Positions 53,116-62,803 of a stretch of 64,000 nucleotides of DNA are shown piece by piece (positions within the stretch are counted from its first letter, which is position 1; every line of letters starts with the position of its first letter). The notes under the pieces are model-generated. The model saw only the letters and a program-made list of their open reading frames with translations, had not been told where the DNA came from and did not search any database. Position numbers and translations under genes: made by a program. This DNA is from Candidatus Thalassospirochaeta sargassi (GTDB lineage Bacteria; Spirochaetota; Spirochaetia; UBA9216), in assembly GCA_028532855.1 (NCBI GenBank), contig JAQQAL010000051.1:20159-84158 (forward strand), given 5' to 3'.

Positions 53116-55843
53116 GTTTGTATTTTTTTCCGCTTCCGCAGGGGCAGGGATCGTTTCGTCCAACCTTTGGCGCAGCCCGCTTTACCTGGACGCCTGCACC
53201 GCCTCTGGCTTCGGGGCGTTCAGCGTTTACAGCTGGCGCTGATGCACCACCGGCTGAGAAGGCTCCGATTGCAGAGTGTCGCTCCTGTATTGATGTTGCC
53301 GGACCCTGTCGGCGTATGGGTTGATCAGTTTTCCTGATTTTTACCTTTATCACCTTCTGGGCAATATTGGATTTAATATCAACAATCAGCCTGTCGAAGA
53401 TATCGAAACCCTCAAGTTTGTACTCAAGCAGAGGGTTTTTCTGAGCGTATGATCTAAGATACACAGCCTCACGCAGGGCTTCAAGCTGCTCAAGGTGTTC
53501 CTGCCATTTTGTATCTATCCTTTTCAGATACTCAAATCGAATAAACTGGTTGAAGTTTTCGGCTCCGAGAAGGGCAACCTTCCCGTTTATATCGTCATGG
53601 ATGTATTTGAGAATGGCTTCTTTTTTTCCGTCAAACGGAAGTTCTGAAAACTCTTCCGCTGATTCCGGTTCAAAGAAGAAATTAAGCTTAAGGTCCTCAA
53701 GCAGCTGGTTGAATGCTGCACGGCTGTCCTTGGAACCTTCCTCTCTGTAACGATCAAGCATCTCTTCCGCCATTTCATCGGCACTGTCGATAATACGGGG
53801 TGTGAGATCCGCGGTTTGCGTAATATCATCGCGCTGGGCGTAGATAAACTTCCTTTGCTCATTCAGTACATCGTCGAAATCAAGCAGGTGCTTTCTTATT
53901 TCAAAGTTGCGCTCTTCAACCCTTGTCTGGGCACGCTCGATAGCCCTGTTGATAAGCGGATGATAGAGCGGTTCTCCGTCCTCCATACCGGCACGGCCCA
54001 TGATGGAGCGCAGACTGTCTCTGGCAAACAGTCTCATCAGATCATCATCAAGACTTAGAAAGAAACGTGATTCGCCCGGATCCCCCTGGCGGCCTGAACG
54101 GCCACGAAGCTGGTTGTCGATACGCCTTGATTCATGGCGTTCGGTTCCAAGTATATAAAGTCCTCCGAGGTCCTTTACTCTCTCATAGTCCTTCTTCCAT
54201 TTTTCGTATTCAACAGCATAGGCTTTTTTAAAATCGGCGTCTGATGCATCGGTTCCGACTTTTTTTCTGGCGCGAAACTCAGGGTTGCCCCCGAGTTTAA
54301 TATCAGTACCTCGGCCGGCCATGTTTGTAGCAATGGTTACAGAACCCTCGGCTCCTGCTTCGGCAATAATCATCGCTTCTCTGGAGTGATTCTTTGCGTT
54401 AAGCACCTCATGTCTTACGCCTCGTTTTACAAGAAGTTTCGATATTTTCTCTGATTTTTCAATTGAAACCGTACCGACAAGTATCGGCTGGCCCTTCTCG
54501 TGTACCCGTGCAATCTCATCGCAGATAGCATTGAGCTTCAATGATTCGTTGAAATAGATTACGTCATCATCATCAAATCGCATCACAGGCCGGTTCGTCG
54601 GCACTACGACAACATCGAGACCGTAAATGCTTCCGAATTCCTTTGCTTCAGTATCCGCTGTTCCGGTCATTCCTGAGATTTTTTCATACATCCTGAAGTA
54701 GTTCTGGAAGGTGATGGTTGCAAGCGTGCGGTTTCTGCGGGCTACCTTGATTCCCTCTTTGGCTTCTATAGCCTGGTGTAGTCCGTCAGAGTAGCGTCTG
54801 CCGTGCAGGATACGGCCGGTGAACTCATCAACAATCTGTACCTGTCTGTCCTCAATAACATAGTCGACATCCTTTGTGTAAAGATGATGCGCTCGAACAG
54901 CCTGGGTAAAGTAGTGTATATACTCAAAGTTCTCATCACTGTAAAGAGAATCTTTTATAGCACCTGTTTTAAGAAGGATCTGTTCTATGGTATTGTTTCC
55001 TTCCTCTGTAAATGTGACTTTCTTTGATTTTTCATCAAGCTTGAAATCCCCTTCAAGCTCCTCTTCTGGATAGTCTCCCGTCTCGGGGTCTTTACTGCAT
55101 TCTTTGAGTCGGCCTACCAGAGCGTTAACCTGGTTGAATTTGGATGTATCATCGTCTGCTGCTCCCGAGATAATGAGCGGGGTTCTTGCCTCATCGATAA
55201 GAATTGAGTCAATTTCGTCTATTATACAGTAATTATGCGGTCGCTGAACTCTGTCGGATGCGCCCCATTTCATGTTGTCACGAAGATAATCGAAGCCGAA
55301 TTCATTGTTGGTACCATAGGTAATATCGCAGGCATAGGACTTTTTACGGGTTTCAGGATCCATGTTTGAAAGGATTGAGCCGACAGTAAGTCCCAGCATC
55401 GCGTAAACAGGTTTCATCCACTCTGCGTCACGTTCGGCGAGGTAATCGTTGACTGTAACAACATGGACACCCTTACCGGAGAGTGCGTTAAGGTAGGCGG
55501 CGGAAACACTCGACAGGGTCTTTCCCTCACCGGTTTTCATTTCCATGATTTTACCCTGATGCAGAACAATACCTCCAAGAAGCTGCACATCGTAGGCTCG
55601 CTCACCCAATGTTCGCCTTGCTGCTTCCCGAGCAAGGGCATAGGCTTCAGGCAGAAGGCTGTCGAGTGTTTCTCCTGATTTTATCCTTGATTTGAACTCA
55701 TCAGTTTTGGCCGGAAAGTCTTCATCAGCTACCGCCATGGCCCAGGTTTCTTTTTCGTTGATTTTATGAAGAATCGGCAGCAGTTCTTTTAAATCGCGCT
55801 CGTGTTTCGATCCTACTACCGAGGTAATTATTTTTTTAAGCAT
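53099..55843 (-). CDS. secA: Protein translocase ATPase SecA
   Basis: SecA, 914 residues, drives preprotein export through SecYEG. Walker A is [11 protein letters not shown] near residue 103, and the DEID Walker B ([18 protein letters not shown]) is near 207. [11 protein letters not shown] and the helicase-like [10 protein letters not shown] motif follow, then [18 protein letters not shown]. The C-terminal zinc motif is complete ([19 protein letters not shown]). An AGGAGAGAAG sits just before the ATG. Transcription runs toward the bidirectional terminator. Confidence 0.98.
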   Translation of the reverse strand: MLKKIITSVVGSKHERDLKELLPILHKINEKETWAMAVADEDFPAKTDEFKSRIKSGETLDSLLPEAYALAREAARRTLGERAYDVQLLGGIVLHQGKIMEMKTGEGKTLSSVSAAYLNALSGKGVHVVTVNDYLAERDAEWMKPVYAMLGLTVGSILSNMDPETRKKSYACDITYGTNNEFGFDYLRDNMKWGASDRVQRPHNYCIIDEIDSILIDEARTPLIISGAADDDTSKFNQVNALVGRLKECSKDPETGDYPEEELEGDFKLDEKSKKVTFTEEGNNTIEQILLKTGAIKDSLYSDENFEYIHYFTQAVRAHHLYTKDVDYVIEDRQVQIVDEFTGRILHGRRYSDGLHQAIEAKEGIKVARRNRTLATITFQNYFRMYEKISGMTGTADTEAKEFGSIYGLDVVVVPTNRPVMRFDDDDVIYFNESLKLNAICDEIARVHEKGQPILVGTVSIEKSEKISKLLVKRGVRHEVLNAKNHSREAMIIAEAGAEGSVTIATNMAGRGTDIKLGGNPEFRARKKVGTDASDADFKKAYAVEYEKWKKDYERVKDLGGLYILGTERHESRRIDNQLRGRSGRQGDPGESRFFLSLDDDLMRLFARDSLRSIMGRAGMEDGEPLYHPLINRAIERAQTRVEERNFEIRKHLLDFDDVLNEQRKFIYAQRDDITQTADLTPRIIDSADEMAEEMLDRYREEGSKDSRAAFNQLLEDLKLNFFFEPESAEEFSELPFDGKKEAILKYIHDDINGKVALLGAENFNQFIRFEYLKRIDTKWQEHLEQLEALREAVYLRSYAQKNPLLEYKLEGFDIFDRLIVDIKSNIAQKVIKVKIRKTDQPIRRQGPATSIQERHSAIGAFSAGGASAPAVNAERPEARGGAGVQVKRAAPKVGRNDPCPCGSGKKYKHCCGA

Positions 55844-56011
55844 AGCTTCTCTCCTGATTTGATAATTTTAATATAATATATATTAAGCATAAAGTGTATA
55901 ATTTGTCTTTTATATGGAAGTTTAATGTTAATTCCCGGGGTGCACCAAATCAGCCTGCCTGTCTGCTTATTATCATTTGACTAAGTTTCCTACTGATAGT
56001 AGTATCAGATT
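55844..56011. promoter_or_regulatory. Divergent intergenic region, secA / lipoprotein gene
   Basis: A 168-base region between two divergent genes. The secA-proximal half is very AT-rich with several TATATT-like -10 candidates on the minus strand; none has a clear -35 partner. The other half contains the sigma-70-type promoter listed at 55977-56005. No small gene was found. Confidence 0.45.
55977..56005 (+). promoter_or_regulatory. Sigma-70-type promoter placed for a leaderless mRNA
   Basis: TTGACT (55977-55982), a 17-base spacer and TAGTAT (56000-56005) form a good sigma-70-type promoter. Only six bases separate the -10 from the ATG at 56012, so transcription would begin at or next to the start codon. 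No Shine-Dalgarno sequence precedes the ATG. The position is inferred from standard -10 to start-site spacing. Confidence 0.5.
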
Positions 56012-57247
56012 ATGAGATTTACCCGAGGATTTTTCATCATAACTGTATCAATTATCATTTTTTTTACCTTATTTTCCTGCCAGGAAGAAGAGCTGATGCT
56101 TGAACGTCAACTTCTGTTTTCCATGCCGATAGGAAAGATGGAAGACCAGCTTTTTGTTCAGCAGTTTGACGGCGTGAACACCCTTTCCAAAACCCGTATT
56201 TTTATGAAAGACGGATTCTTTTTTATCTCTAACGGCGAATCCTCGAAGGTTATGGAGTTCTCGTCTTTCGGCGATCTTATTTCCCTTTATTATAATGAAG
56301 AACGCAACCCTGAACCTGTTATTCTCGGTAAGGGCCGCAACTCCGAAGTTGATGTTACACGTGCTGCATATGGGTATCCGCTGAAGGATCCCGGGGAAAT
56401 TGTAAATACACTTTCCGGAGATCTCCTTATAGATGATAAAATAAGCGAGCAGCGGCAGGAGTACGATCAGGAAGACGACGTGATGCTCGACAGGATTATA
56501 CTCAGGTTTAATGAAAATGGTGAGTTTGTTTCTTATCTTGGACAGGAAGGACCGGGGGGAACTCCCTTCCCCTATATTCATGGTCTATACACGAATGCAG
56601 ATGATGAAATTACCGTTGTAACGCGCAACCCATCGGGTTGGAAGGTTTTCTGGTTTACAAACAGGGGTGATCCTCTCTACCGTATCGACTTTACGAATGA
56701 TCTGATTCCTATGGAAGAGGAAGCAGTAACCCTTTCGATAGAGAATATAATTCCAGATATTCAGGAGCGTCGAGTTTACATAAAGGTCGACTATTACACC
56801 GAAAACGAAGCCAGCATGATGAGTTTCTACAAGTCGGTAATGCTGGGTTATGATCTCGACGAACAGACTTACAACCTGAATATGGATCTTCCGAGGAATA
56901 TTGTCAAATCTGACCAGCCTGTAATATTTGAAGAGAAGGAACATGAGTATCTAAACGAGTTTGCTGGAATTGCACGGGGGCCTTCTTTTTTCCTGATAAG
57001 CCCTTATGAAGGTAGTGTCTACCGGTTAACGGTAGTTGATACCGACGGGGCGGTAAAGGGCCGGGGCCTGATAGAATTCTCAGATCAGGACATCTTTTTC
57101 AGAAACTATCATGTTAACCCCGACGGCATTTTTTCGGCACTGGTCTGCCGCGATTTTGATGCTGAGGTGGTGTGGTGGAGAAGCGACAGGTTTGTAGAGG
57201 AGTCTCAGAATGAATATAGTAAGTTCATTCCGAATGAAAGAAATTGA
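56012..57247 (+). CDS. Lipoprotein with beta-propeller-like repeats
   Basis: A 411-residue predicted lipoprotein. The signal peptide ends in a lipobox (TLFSC, Cys near residue 24). The mature part is beta-rich with aromatic strands spaced as in a propeller (MKDGFFFISNGESSKVMEFSSFGDLI; IILRFNENGEFVSYLGQEGPGG; PSGWKVFWFTNRGDPLYRI). I recall a similar lipoprotein family in spirochaetes but cannot confirm it here. The ATG has no ribosome binding site; the signal peptide starts right after it, which supports the start. It overlaps the nnr gene by 38 bases. Confidence 0.8.
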   Translation: MRFTRGFFIITVSIIIFFTLFSCQEEELMLERQLLFSMPIGKMEDQLFVQQFDGVNTLSKTRIFMKDGFFFISNGESSKVMEFSSFGDLISLYYNEERNPEPVILGKGRNSEVDVTRAAYGYPLKDPGEIVNTLSGDLLIDDKISEQRQEYDQEDDVMLDRIILRFNENGEFVSYLGQEGPGGTPFPYIHGLYTNADDEITVVTRNPSGWKVFWFTNRGDPLYRIDFTNDLIPMEEEAVTLSIENIIPDIQERRVYIKVDYYTENEASMMSFYKSVMLGYDLDEQTYNLNMDLPRNIVKSDQPVIFEEKEHEYLNEFAGIARGPSFFLISPYEGSVYRLTVVDTDGAVKGRGLIEFSDQDIFFRNYHVNPDGIFSALVCRDFDAEVVWWRSDRFVEESQNEYSKFIPNERN

Positions 57248-58712
57248 CAGAATCTCTATAGAAGAACGAGGATTCGGAAATCTCCTGCTTATGGAAAATG
57301 CCGGGATAAGAATTCTTGAAGCTGCTTTAAACGATATTGATTTCAACAAAAAAACAGTAGTCTGCGCTGCAGGCAGCGGAAACAACGGGGGAGACTCCCT
57401 CGTCATTGCCCGGCAGCTTTATTCACAGTACAACATCCCTGTCTCAGTCATAATATGTAAGGATAAGGGCAGCGAGGCCTTTGAGTTTCATCTGAAGCTC
57501 TGCAAAAATCTTGGAATAGATATTTTTAATGCCGGAAGCAACGCTGATTCATCATCTATCAAAAATCTGCTTGCAAACTCTGATATAGTTTTTGACGGAA
57601 TATCCGGTACGGGAATTAGCGGAGCGCTGCGGGGGACTGCGGCTGAATTAACAAAGCTGATAAACAGTTTTGAGCTAACCTGTCTGGCGATTGATCTGCC
57701 GAGCGGAACGGGTGAATCCTTCAGGGCGGAATACCCCGCGCTTAGAGCCGATTATACCTATACTGTGGGGCTTCCCAAGAGATCGCTATATCTGCCCAGT
57801 GCAAGAGAATACTGCGGTGATATCAGGCGGGTTCGTATCGGTTTTCCGGGGGATTTAACCGATGCAGTCGGGGCGGAACCTGACGGCCGCGACTGGCGAC
57901 TTATTAATAAGGATGATATTCAGCGACTTAGCCCGAAACCAGGAATAGGTGATTATAAAAACAGCCGCGGCCACCTGGCTGTTTTTGCGGGCAGCCCTGG
58001 AACAAGCGGAGCGGCATCGCTCTGTGCCGAGGCAGGATTACGCAGCTCGGCGGGCCTTGTATCGCTTTTTGCCGACGAAGATACCTATCCGGTTCTTGCA
58101 GGAAGGCACAAGGCAGTAATGATAAAACCTGAACCGGATGGTGATAGTAATCTGCCCGACCTGTCTAAATATCAGGCGGCAGCTGCGGGTCCGGGCTGGG
58201 GGCTAACTGAAAAACGATCCGCCCAGCTTCGCCGGATTATTACAGAAAGCCGCGGTGTTCTCGACGCCGACGCGCTGACTCTGCTTGCAGCCCTGAGCGT
58301 ACAGGAGCCTGACAGCATGGATCTTGGCTGCCGCTGGGTGCTTACCTCGCATGCCGGTGAGTTTCGTAGACTGATTCCAGGTATTGAGCCGCTAGAGAAT
58401 CCTTATGCAGCGGTTCCTGCGGCAGCTGAGAAATACAATGCTGTTGTGCTTTTAAAAGGCTCAGTCAGCTTCATTGCCGCGCCGGACGGGCGCTCGGCGG
58501 TGCTCGACGGCTGCTACCCGAGGCTTGGAACAGCCGGCAGCGGTGATCTGCTCTGTGGTATAATCGCAGGTTATGCCGCATCAGGTATGGACCTGTTTGA
58601 TGCAGCAGTTCTCGGTGCCGCAGTACATCTGAATGCTGCAAGGTTGTGTGGGGTACAGCGCCGTTGGTTCACTGCTGACGAGCTGATTGATTATATCGGG
58701 AGGATAAGCTGA
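57210..58712 (+). CDS. nnr: Bifunctional NAD(P)H-hydrate epimerase / dehydratase
   Basis: A 500-residue repair enzyme that restores damaged NAD(P)H hydrates. The N-terminal YjeF-N epimerase (about residues 1-210) shows MENAGIRILE, AAGSGNNGGDSLVIARQL near 52-69 and VFDGISGTGI near 127. The C-terminal dehydratase (about 225-500) shows KNSRGHLAVFAGSPGTSGAASL, LTSHAGEFRRL and LGTAGSGDLLCGIIAGYA near 446-463. The ATG lies 38 bases inside the lipoprotein gene, with GGAG-type bases before it, so the two are probably coupled. Length is normal for the fused form. Confidence 0.95.
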   Translation: MNIVSSFRMKEIDRISIEERGFGNLLLMENAGIRILEAALNDIDFNKKTVVCAAGSGNNGGDSLVIARQLYSQYNIPVSVIICKDKGSEAFEFHLKLCKNLGIDIFNAGSNADSSSIKNLLANSDIVFDGISGTGISGALRGTAAELTKLINSFELTCLAIDLPSGTGESFRAEYPALRADYTYTVGLPKRSLYLPSAREYCGDIRRVRIGFPGDLTDAVGAEPDGRDWRLINKDDIQRLSPKPGIGDYKNSRGHLAVFAGSPGTSGAASLCAEAGLRSSAGLVSLFADEDTYPVLAGRHKAVMIKPEPDGDSNLPDLSKYQAAAAGPGWGLTEKRSAQLRRIITESRGVLDADALTLLAALSVQEPDSMDLGCRWVLTSHAGEFRRLIPGIEPLENPYAAVPAAAEKYNAVVLLKGSVSFIAAPDGRSAVLDGCYPRLGTAGSGDLLCGIIAGYAASGMDLFDAAVLGAAVHLNAARLCGVQRRWFTADELIDYIGRIS

Positions 58713-59248
58713 TGGCTTCGAAAAACGGGAGGACACCTGAATCATACGAACCGGGCGACCTTAATTTCCATTATAACAGGGAAGAACGCGAAGCAATGCT
58801 TTCGGAAGATACCAGACGCGTGCTCAGGAAGACGAAGTTTTTTTCTATGAACCGCAGGAATATGATTATCCTTGCAGATATTGCGGTAATCGTGCTGTTT
58901 ACAATGATTTTTGCCCCTATTGCAATGGGCGGGCGTAGCACCGCGCGTATGGACGGCTTCAGAGCAAGCCTTAAGGCGTATGAATACGATGGTTCGGTCC
59001 TTATCAGTCTCAAGATTGAGGCTCGTGAGGATAATCCACAGGAAGCCGGGCTTGTAACCGCAAAAATAAGTATAGAAGGAACAGATATGTCTGAAGAGGT
59101 GGTAGATCTTCTACCCTCAGCGGTTGATACACCCAGGCATTTAAGAGTGGAATTTCCATCGGAAAACGATGAAAAGAAAAAAGCCCTTGTTGATATGGAA
59201 ATAAACGGGGTTAAACGAACACTCTCGGCGGGGGTCAAAAGTGAGTAG
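58712..59248 (+). CDS. Uncharacterised bitopic membrane protein
   Basis: A 178-residue protein not recognised. About 48 charged, probably cytoplasmic residues precede one membrane segment (about 49-71). The remaining 105 residues should be periplasmic and beta-rich (YEYDGSVLISLKIEAREDN, GLVTAKISIEGTDMSEEVVDL), resembling an Ig-like or accessory domain. It overlaps the nnr stop by one base, so it is in the same transcript. No function is assigned. Confidence 0.75.
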   Translation: MASKNGRTPESYEPGDLNFHYNREEREAMLSEDTRRVLRKTKFFSMNRRNMIILADIAVIVLFTMIFAPIAMGGRSTARMDGFRASLKAYEYDGSVLISLKIEAREDNPQEAGLVTAKISIEGTDMSEEVVDLLPSAVDTPRHLRVEFPSENDEKKKALVDMEINGVKRTLSAGVKSE

Positions 59249-59268
59249 GTTAATTATTAATAATACAG

Positions 59269-59297
59269 TTGACCATAGGAAGGGTTTGAGATAATCT
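59269..59297 (+). promoter_or_regulatory. Possible sigma-70 promoter before the small membrane protein gene
   Basis: TTGACC (59269-59274), a 17-base spacer and TAATCT (59292-59297) make a fair sigma-70-type promoter. The -35 matches 5 of 6 and the -10 matches 3 of 6. It lies 32 bases before the ATG at 59330 and would start transcription after the 81-base gap behind the preceding gene. Confidence 0.45.
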
Positions 59298-59329
59298 TTT
59301 AATATATATCAATGGAGGTAGAGGCATTT

Positions 59330-59731
59330 ATGGTACAAATTTATTTTTTATCAATTTTGTTAAATCTTCTCGGCGGATTCGGGCTTGCTTCAGAAACCAT
59401 GGTTGAAAGAATCAGTGGATTCAGAGCCTTTTCAGATTTCTTTGAAGGAAGAACAAAACTGAAAATTATTGTTGGGATTCTTTCATTCGTAGTCGGAATT
59501 CTCAAGCTTCTGTCTTCGATGGACGTTACTGTTGCTGGAGACCTTTTACCCGCTCTCTGCAATATAGCTGTGGGAATAGCTCTCACCCTCGATTATTACA
59601 AAGACAGATCAGAAAACGGTTCCAGCGAAAGGCTCAATGATTTTTTCGCCAGAAACGGTTCTTTTATCGGTATTGTGGCCGTAATTTTCGGTTTAATCCA
59701 TTTTTTTATTCCACGTGTTCTTCTTCTCTAA
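59330..59731 (+). CDS. Small integral membrane protein
   Basis: A 133-residue protein with four hydrophobic segments (about residues 2-22, 44-62, 68-88 and 112-131). Short charged loops separate them (EGRTKLK; DYYKDRSENGSSERLND). ATG 59330 is preferred because GGAGGTAGAGG lies just upstream, whereas ATG 59312 sits before that ribosome binding site. I do not recognise the family. It precedes the Nudix gene by 10 bases. Confidence 0.75.
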   Translation: MVQIYFLSILLNLLGGFGLASETMVERISGFRAFSDFFEGRTKLKIIVGILSFVVGILKLLSSMDVTVAGDLLPALCNIAVGIALTLDYYKDRSENGSSERLNDFFARNGSFIGIVAVIFGLIHFFIPRVLLL

Positions 59732-59741
59732 TACTCGTCCT

Positions 59742-60122
59742 ATGAATATATCTGTAGCCGGTGTGGCTGAGAAAGAAGGAAAGGTCCTTGTCGCCCTGAG
59801 AAAACCGGGCACAAGCATCGGAGAAAAATGGGAGTTTCCCGGGGGCAAACTTGAAGATGGGGAAACTCCCGAAGACGCATTAATCCGTGAATATGATGAA
59901 GAACTGAATGTAGAAATCAAGGTTTTCGACTGGCTCTGCGAGGGCGGTTTCAGTAACGGCAAGAAAAATTATCTGCTGAAAGCATATAGAATAGAACTGG
60001 AGACTGAAGATTTCAAAATAACCGAGCATCAGCAGATCTGCTGGGTAGATATTGCGGAGCTTTCAAGTATGAATTTTCCTGATTCGGACCAAATAGTGAT
60101 CAATTACCTGCTTTCAAGATAG
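59742..60122 (+). CDS. MutT-type Nudix hydrolase
   Basis: A 126-residue Nudix pyrophosphohydrolase, probably of the MutT kind that removes oxidised dNTPs. The Nudix box GGKLEDGETPEDALIREYDEEL is near residues 34-55, with the metal-binding REYDEE; the Gly usually two residues later is Asn. The N-terminal VAGVAEKEGKVLVALRKPG and the KWEFPGGK stretch match MutT. ATG 59742 is chosen as it gives the normal N-terminus. It overlaps the converging GNAT gene by 19 bases. Confidence 0.88.
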   Translation: MNISVAGVAEKEGKVLVALRKPGTSIGEKWEFPGGKLEDGETPEDALIREYDEELNVEIKVFDWLCEGGFSNGKKNYLLKAYRIELETEDFKITEHQQICWVDIAELSSMNFPDSDQIVINYLLSR

Positions 60123-61015
60123 GTAATTCTGTAGTCTCCCCGTTTCTTAAATCCACAGTTTTTATAAAGTTTTAATGCCGCCGGATTATCCTTTTTAACA
60201 AATAAAGTTAAATCCTTATTTAACGCGGATGCATGTTCGGCTATCCTCTGCATAAGGGTGGCCGATATTCCTTTGCTTCTAAGCTCCGGCAGGGTGAACA
60301 CGCCTCCAATCTGCATAAACCCTATTCCTTCCGCGTTAATACAGCTTGTAGCCAATGGTCGACCGCCAGAATCGGCAAAAAAGACTGCATGCTCTTTAAT
60401 TGTCATAGAAAACCTGCGGCGGCATGAAATCTCATTGAAGTTTTCCGGGCTAAGAATAACCTCTTCTATCTCATAAGCCCTCCGAAGAGGCATTAACAGG
60501 TTCAGATCTCCGGTTGAAGCCAGGCGTATTTGAATCCCCATTGATGAGGCTTCTTTATTCTGCACGTAATCATGTGAAATACTCAATATATCTTTTGATG
60601 CGGCTGAAAGCAGGTGGTAGTCTACAGACATGCTGCTGCGGTTATAAATGACTGACTCAAACCTCTTTACATCTTCAGTGCTTCCCATAAGGGTTATATA
60701 TTTCTTTTTAAAAAATGATGAAGACGCAGCCATTGCGTCCAAATCCCGGATGTCGCAGTTTTCCCCGAAGACGGGACTGAATATTGATTCAGGCGACAAC
60801 ATCAGCGCGCCTGACACCCTGCCGGATTCCCTTTTTATGAAAACAGGATTACGGTTCAGCATGGTACTGTCGGGTTTACGGGAAGTATTTAGAAGCCTTG
60901 AGGTGAAGGGGACTGATGAATGTGCTCTGGGGCTTAGAAAATCTAACAGGGCGTTAAAATCCCGAGCTGACGCCCGAATCCAGTCCCCCCATTTTTTTTC
61001 TGTCCTGAAAAACAT
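60104..61015 (-). CDS. GNAT-family N-acetyltransferase
   Basis: A 303-residue protein with a C-terminal GNAT domain (about residues 165-300). Its acetyl-CoA motif A reads IGGVFTLPELRSKGISATLMQRI near 237-259, and motif B contains NPAALKLYKNCGFKKRGDY. The N-terminal half (about 1-160) is a second GNAT-like or substrate-recognition domain that I cannot place. It ends within the converging Nudix gene and starts 12 bases from the GH3 gene stop, with which it is probably co-transcribed. Substrate unknown. Confidence 0.82.
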   Translation of the reverse strand: MFFRTEKKWGDWIRASARDFNALLDFLSPRAHSSVPFTSRLLNTSRKPDSTMLNRNPVFIKRESGRVSGALMLSPESIFSPVFGENCDIRDLDAMAASSSFFKKKYITLMGSTEDVKRFESVIYNRSSMSVDYHLLSAASKDILSISHDYVQNKEASSMGIQIRLASTGDLNLLMPLRRAYEIEEVILSPENFNEISCRRRFSMTIKEHAVFFADSGGRPLATSCINAEGIGFMQIGGVFTLPELRSKGISATLMQRIAEHASALNKDLTLFVKKDNPAALKLYKNCGFKKRGDYRITYLESR

Positions 61016-61027
61016 CTTTGGTTATCC

Positions 61028-62704
61028 TTAGAATTTAATGGGAAGAGACCCCGATGGTTTCAACCTGCCGCCAAGGGCTGCAAAGCCTGCTGAAAATGAA
61101 TCCTCCGATGTACCGTAAACAGCTACGGCATTCTCTACCCAGTCCATTTGTCTTAAATATACCGGGGTAAGAACCGACAGCACAATGACATCAGCCCTGG
61201 TATTTTTAAGGGCTTCGAGCACCTCAGCGCTGTTTGGGTTCGCAAGGCAGTAAATTATTGTGTCATAGTCATCAGCCCTGTCTGCAAGCCTTCGCGAAAC
61301 TGATTTTGATGATGTATAGAATGGGGTGTATCCGAACTTGAACTCATCAGCGTCCGGAAACTCCTGTTTGCCGATTCTGAAAAAACGGTCAAGCTGTCCG
61401 GCCAGGAGGATTTTCCCTTCCGGAACCAGTCCGTCTTCACCCGATGAGCGAATTACCGTTGTACTTCTATATGCCTGATCAAGGAAAAACGCGCTGCCTT
61501 CTTCATCCGGTATCAGAACTGAGGTTTCTTCAGGAGAAGGATACATAGGTACTGAGGTTTCATCCCTGAGGTAGCTTATCTTTGTTTTAAGCACCCTTAG
61601 AGCAGACTCCCTTACCCTTGTTTTGAAATCAGAATCAAGTCTTAGTTCAGCGGACAGGTAGTCCCAGACCTTTTCGTGTATCTCGGGGGTCCTCGATACG
61701 AGAATAATATCGTTTCCGGCCATTATAGCAGCCTTACAGATCTCAGCGGTATTCATGGGCAGTAACTGGACCCCGTTCATCATCAGATCATCGGTTACGA
61801 CAAGGCCTTCAAAGCCAATCTGTTTACGAAGGATCTCTGTTAGCAGCAGCGGGGAAAGGCTTGCCGGTGTTTCATCGCCGGTAATCCCGGGAAATGCCAG
61901 ATGGCCGCTCATTATTGCCGGTATATTTTCGTTCACAAGATAGCGGTACGGCAGCAGATCGCGGTTCCAGAGGGTTTCCATGTCGGCTTCTATAATTGGC
62001 AGTGCTCCATGCGAGTCCTTGTCGGCGTCTCCGTGCCCCGGGTAGTGTTTGGCTGTACAGATAATGCCTGCATTATCCATCCCCTTGAAGTAGGCGGTAG
62101 AAAGCAGGGCGGTAAGCTGCGGATCATCGCTGAAGGCCCTGGGGCCTATAACATGAGCTTCAGCGTTTGAATAAACATCGACTGTTGGAGCAAAATTCAT
62201 ATTTATACCAAGAGCCCTGAGTTCCATTCCGATGTAGTACCCGGTTTTATATGAGTCGGCGGGAAGCCTGCTTGCGGCGAGTGACATATTGCCCGATGTT
62301 TCGCTTGTGCCGGAATGAATGTGGCGGACCCATCCCCCTTCCTGATCGGTTACTATGAACAGCGGGATTTTAAACTCGGTTTTCTGGCTTTCATGCTGCA
62401 TGACCGATACGCTCTCGGCGAGTGAACTCAGTGTCCCAACGTTCCAGCCGAATATTTTGACACCGCCTATCTCTTTTTCCGTAATCCAGTCCATGATTTC
62501 ATCTGAAGGACTGCCGCCCATGTAACCGAGCAGCATCAGCTGTGCAAGAAGCTGTTCATCATCCATTTCAGACATCAGGTAGTTCAGTATTTCATTATCC
62601 GGTTTAGAACTCCAGAAATCGGGAGAGGCGAAGAGGACGGAAGTCATGAAGGCTGTAAAGACCAGTACCCCGGTCAGCAATTTTAATTGTCGATGTCTAA
62701 ACAT
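61028..62704 (-). CDS. Glycoside hydrolase family 3, NagZ-like beta-N-acetylhexosaminidase
   Basis: A 558-residue secreted hydrolase with a signal peptide (about residues 1-27). The GH3 TIM barrel shows VTDQEGGWVRHI near 118-129 and the NagZ signature KHYPGHGDADKDSH at 219-232. The nucleophile region LVVTDDLMM lies near 301-309. A C-terminal domain (about 370-558) follows, as in the two-domain NagZ type of Bacillus rather than the short cytoplasmic enteric enzyme. It probably removes GlcNAc from peptidoglycan fragments in the periplasm. It forms a two-gene unit with the GNAT gene. Confidence 0.9.
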   Translation of the reverse strand: MFRHRQLKLLTGVLVFTAFMTSVLFASPDFWSSKPDNEILNYLMSEMDDEQLLAQLMLLGYMGGSPSDEIMDWITEKEIGGVKIFGWNVGTLSSLAESVSVMQHESQKTEFKIPLFIVTDQEGGWVRHIHSGTSETSGNMSLAASRLPADSYKTGYYIGMELRALGINMNFAPTVDVYSNAEAHVIGPRAFSDDPQLTALLSTAYFKGMDNAGIICTAKHYPGHGDADKDSHGALPIIEADMETLWNRDLLPYRYLVNENIPAIMSGHLAFPGITGDETPASLSPLLLTEILRKQIGFEGLVVTDDLMMNGVQLLPMNTAEICKAAIMAGNDIILVSRTPEIHEKVWDYLSAELRLDSDFKTRVRESALRVLKTKISYLRDETSVPMYPSPEETSVLIPDEEGSAFFLDQAYRSTTVIRSSGEDGLVPEGKILLAGQLDRFFRIGKQEFPDADEFKFGYTPFYTSSKSVSRRLADRADDYDTIIYCLANPNSAEVLEALKNTRADVIVLSVLTPVYLRQMDWVENAVAVYGTSEDSFSAGFAALGGRLKPSGSLPIKF

Positions 62705-62768
62705 ATCGGATTTTTATTTATACAACAGATAGAAGCTAACAGCAAGCCGGCTGAAAAAATGAATGAAG

Positions 62769-62797
62769 TTGCTTTTTAAGGCCGCAGCTGATAATCT
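62769..62797 (+). promoter_or_regulatory. Sigma-70-type promoter placed for a leaderless methyltransferase mRNA
   Basis: TTGCTT (62769-62774), a 17-base spacer and TAATCT (62792-62797) lie just before the methyltransferase. Six bases separate the -10 from the ATG at 62804, the same distance as at the lipoprotein gene at 56012. No Shine-Dalgarno sequence is present before this ATG or the next in-frame one (62810). Confidence 0.45.
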
Positions 62798-62803
62798 TAG
62801 CTA

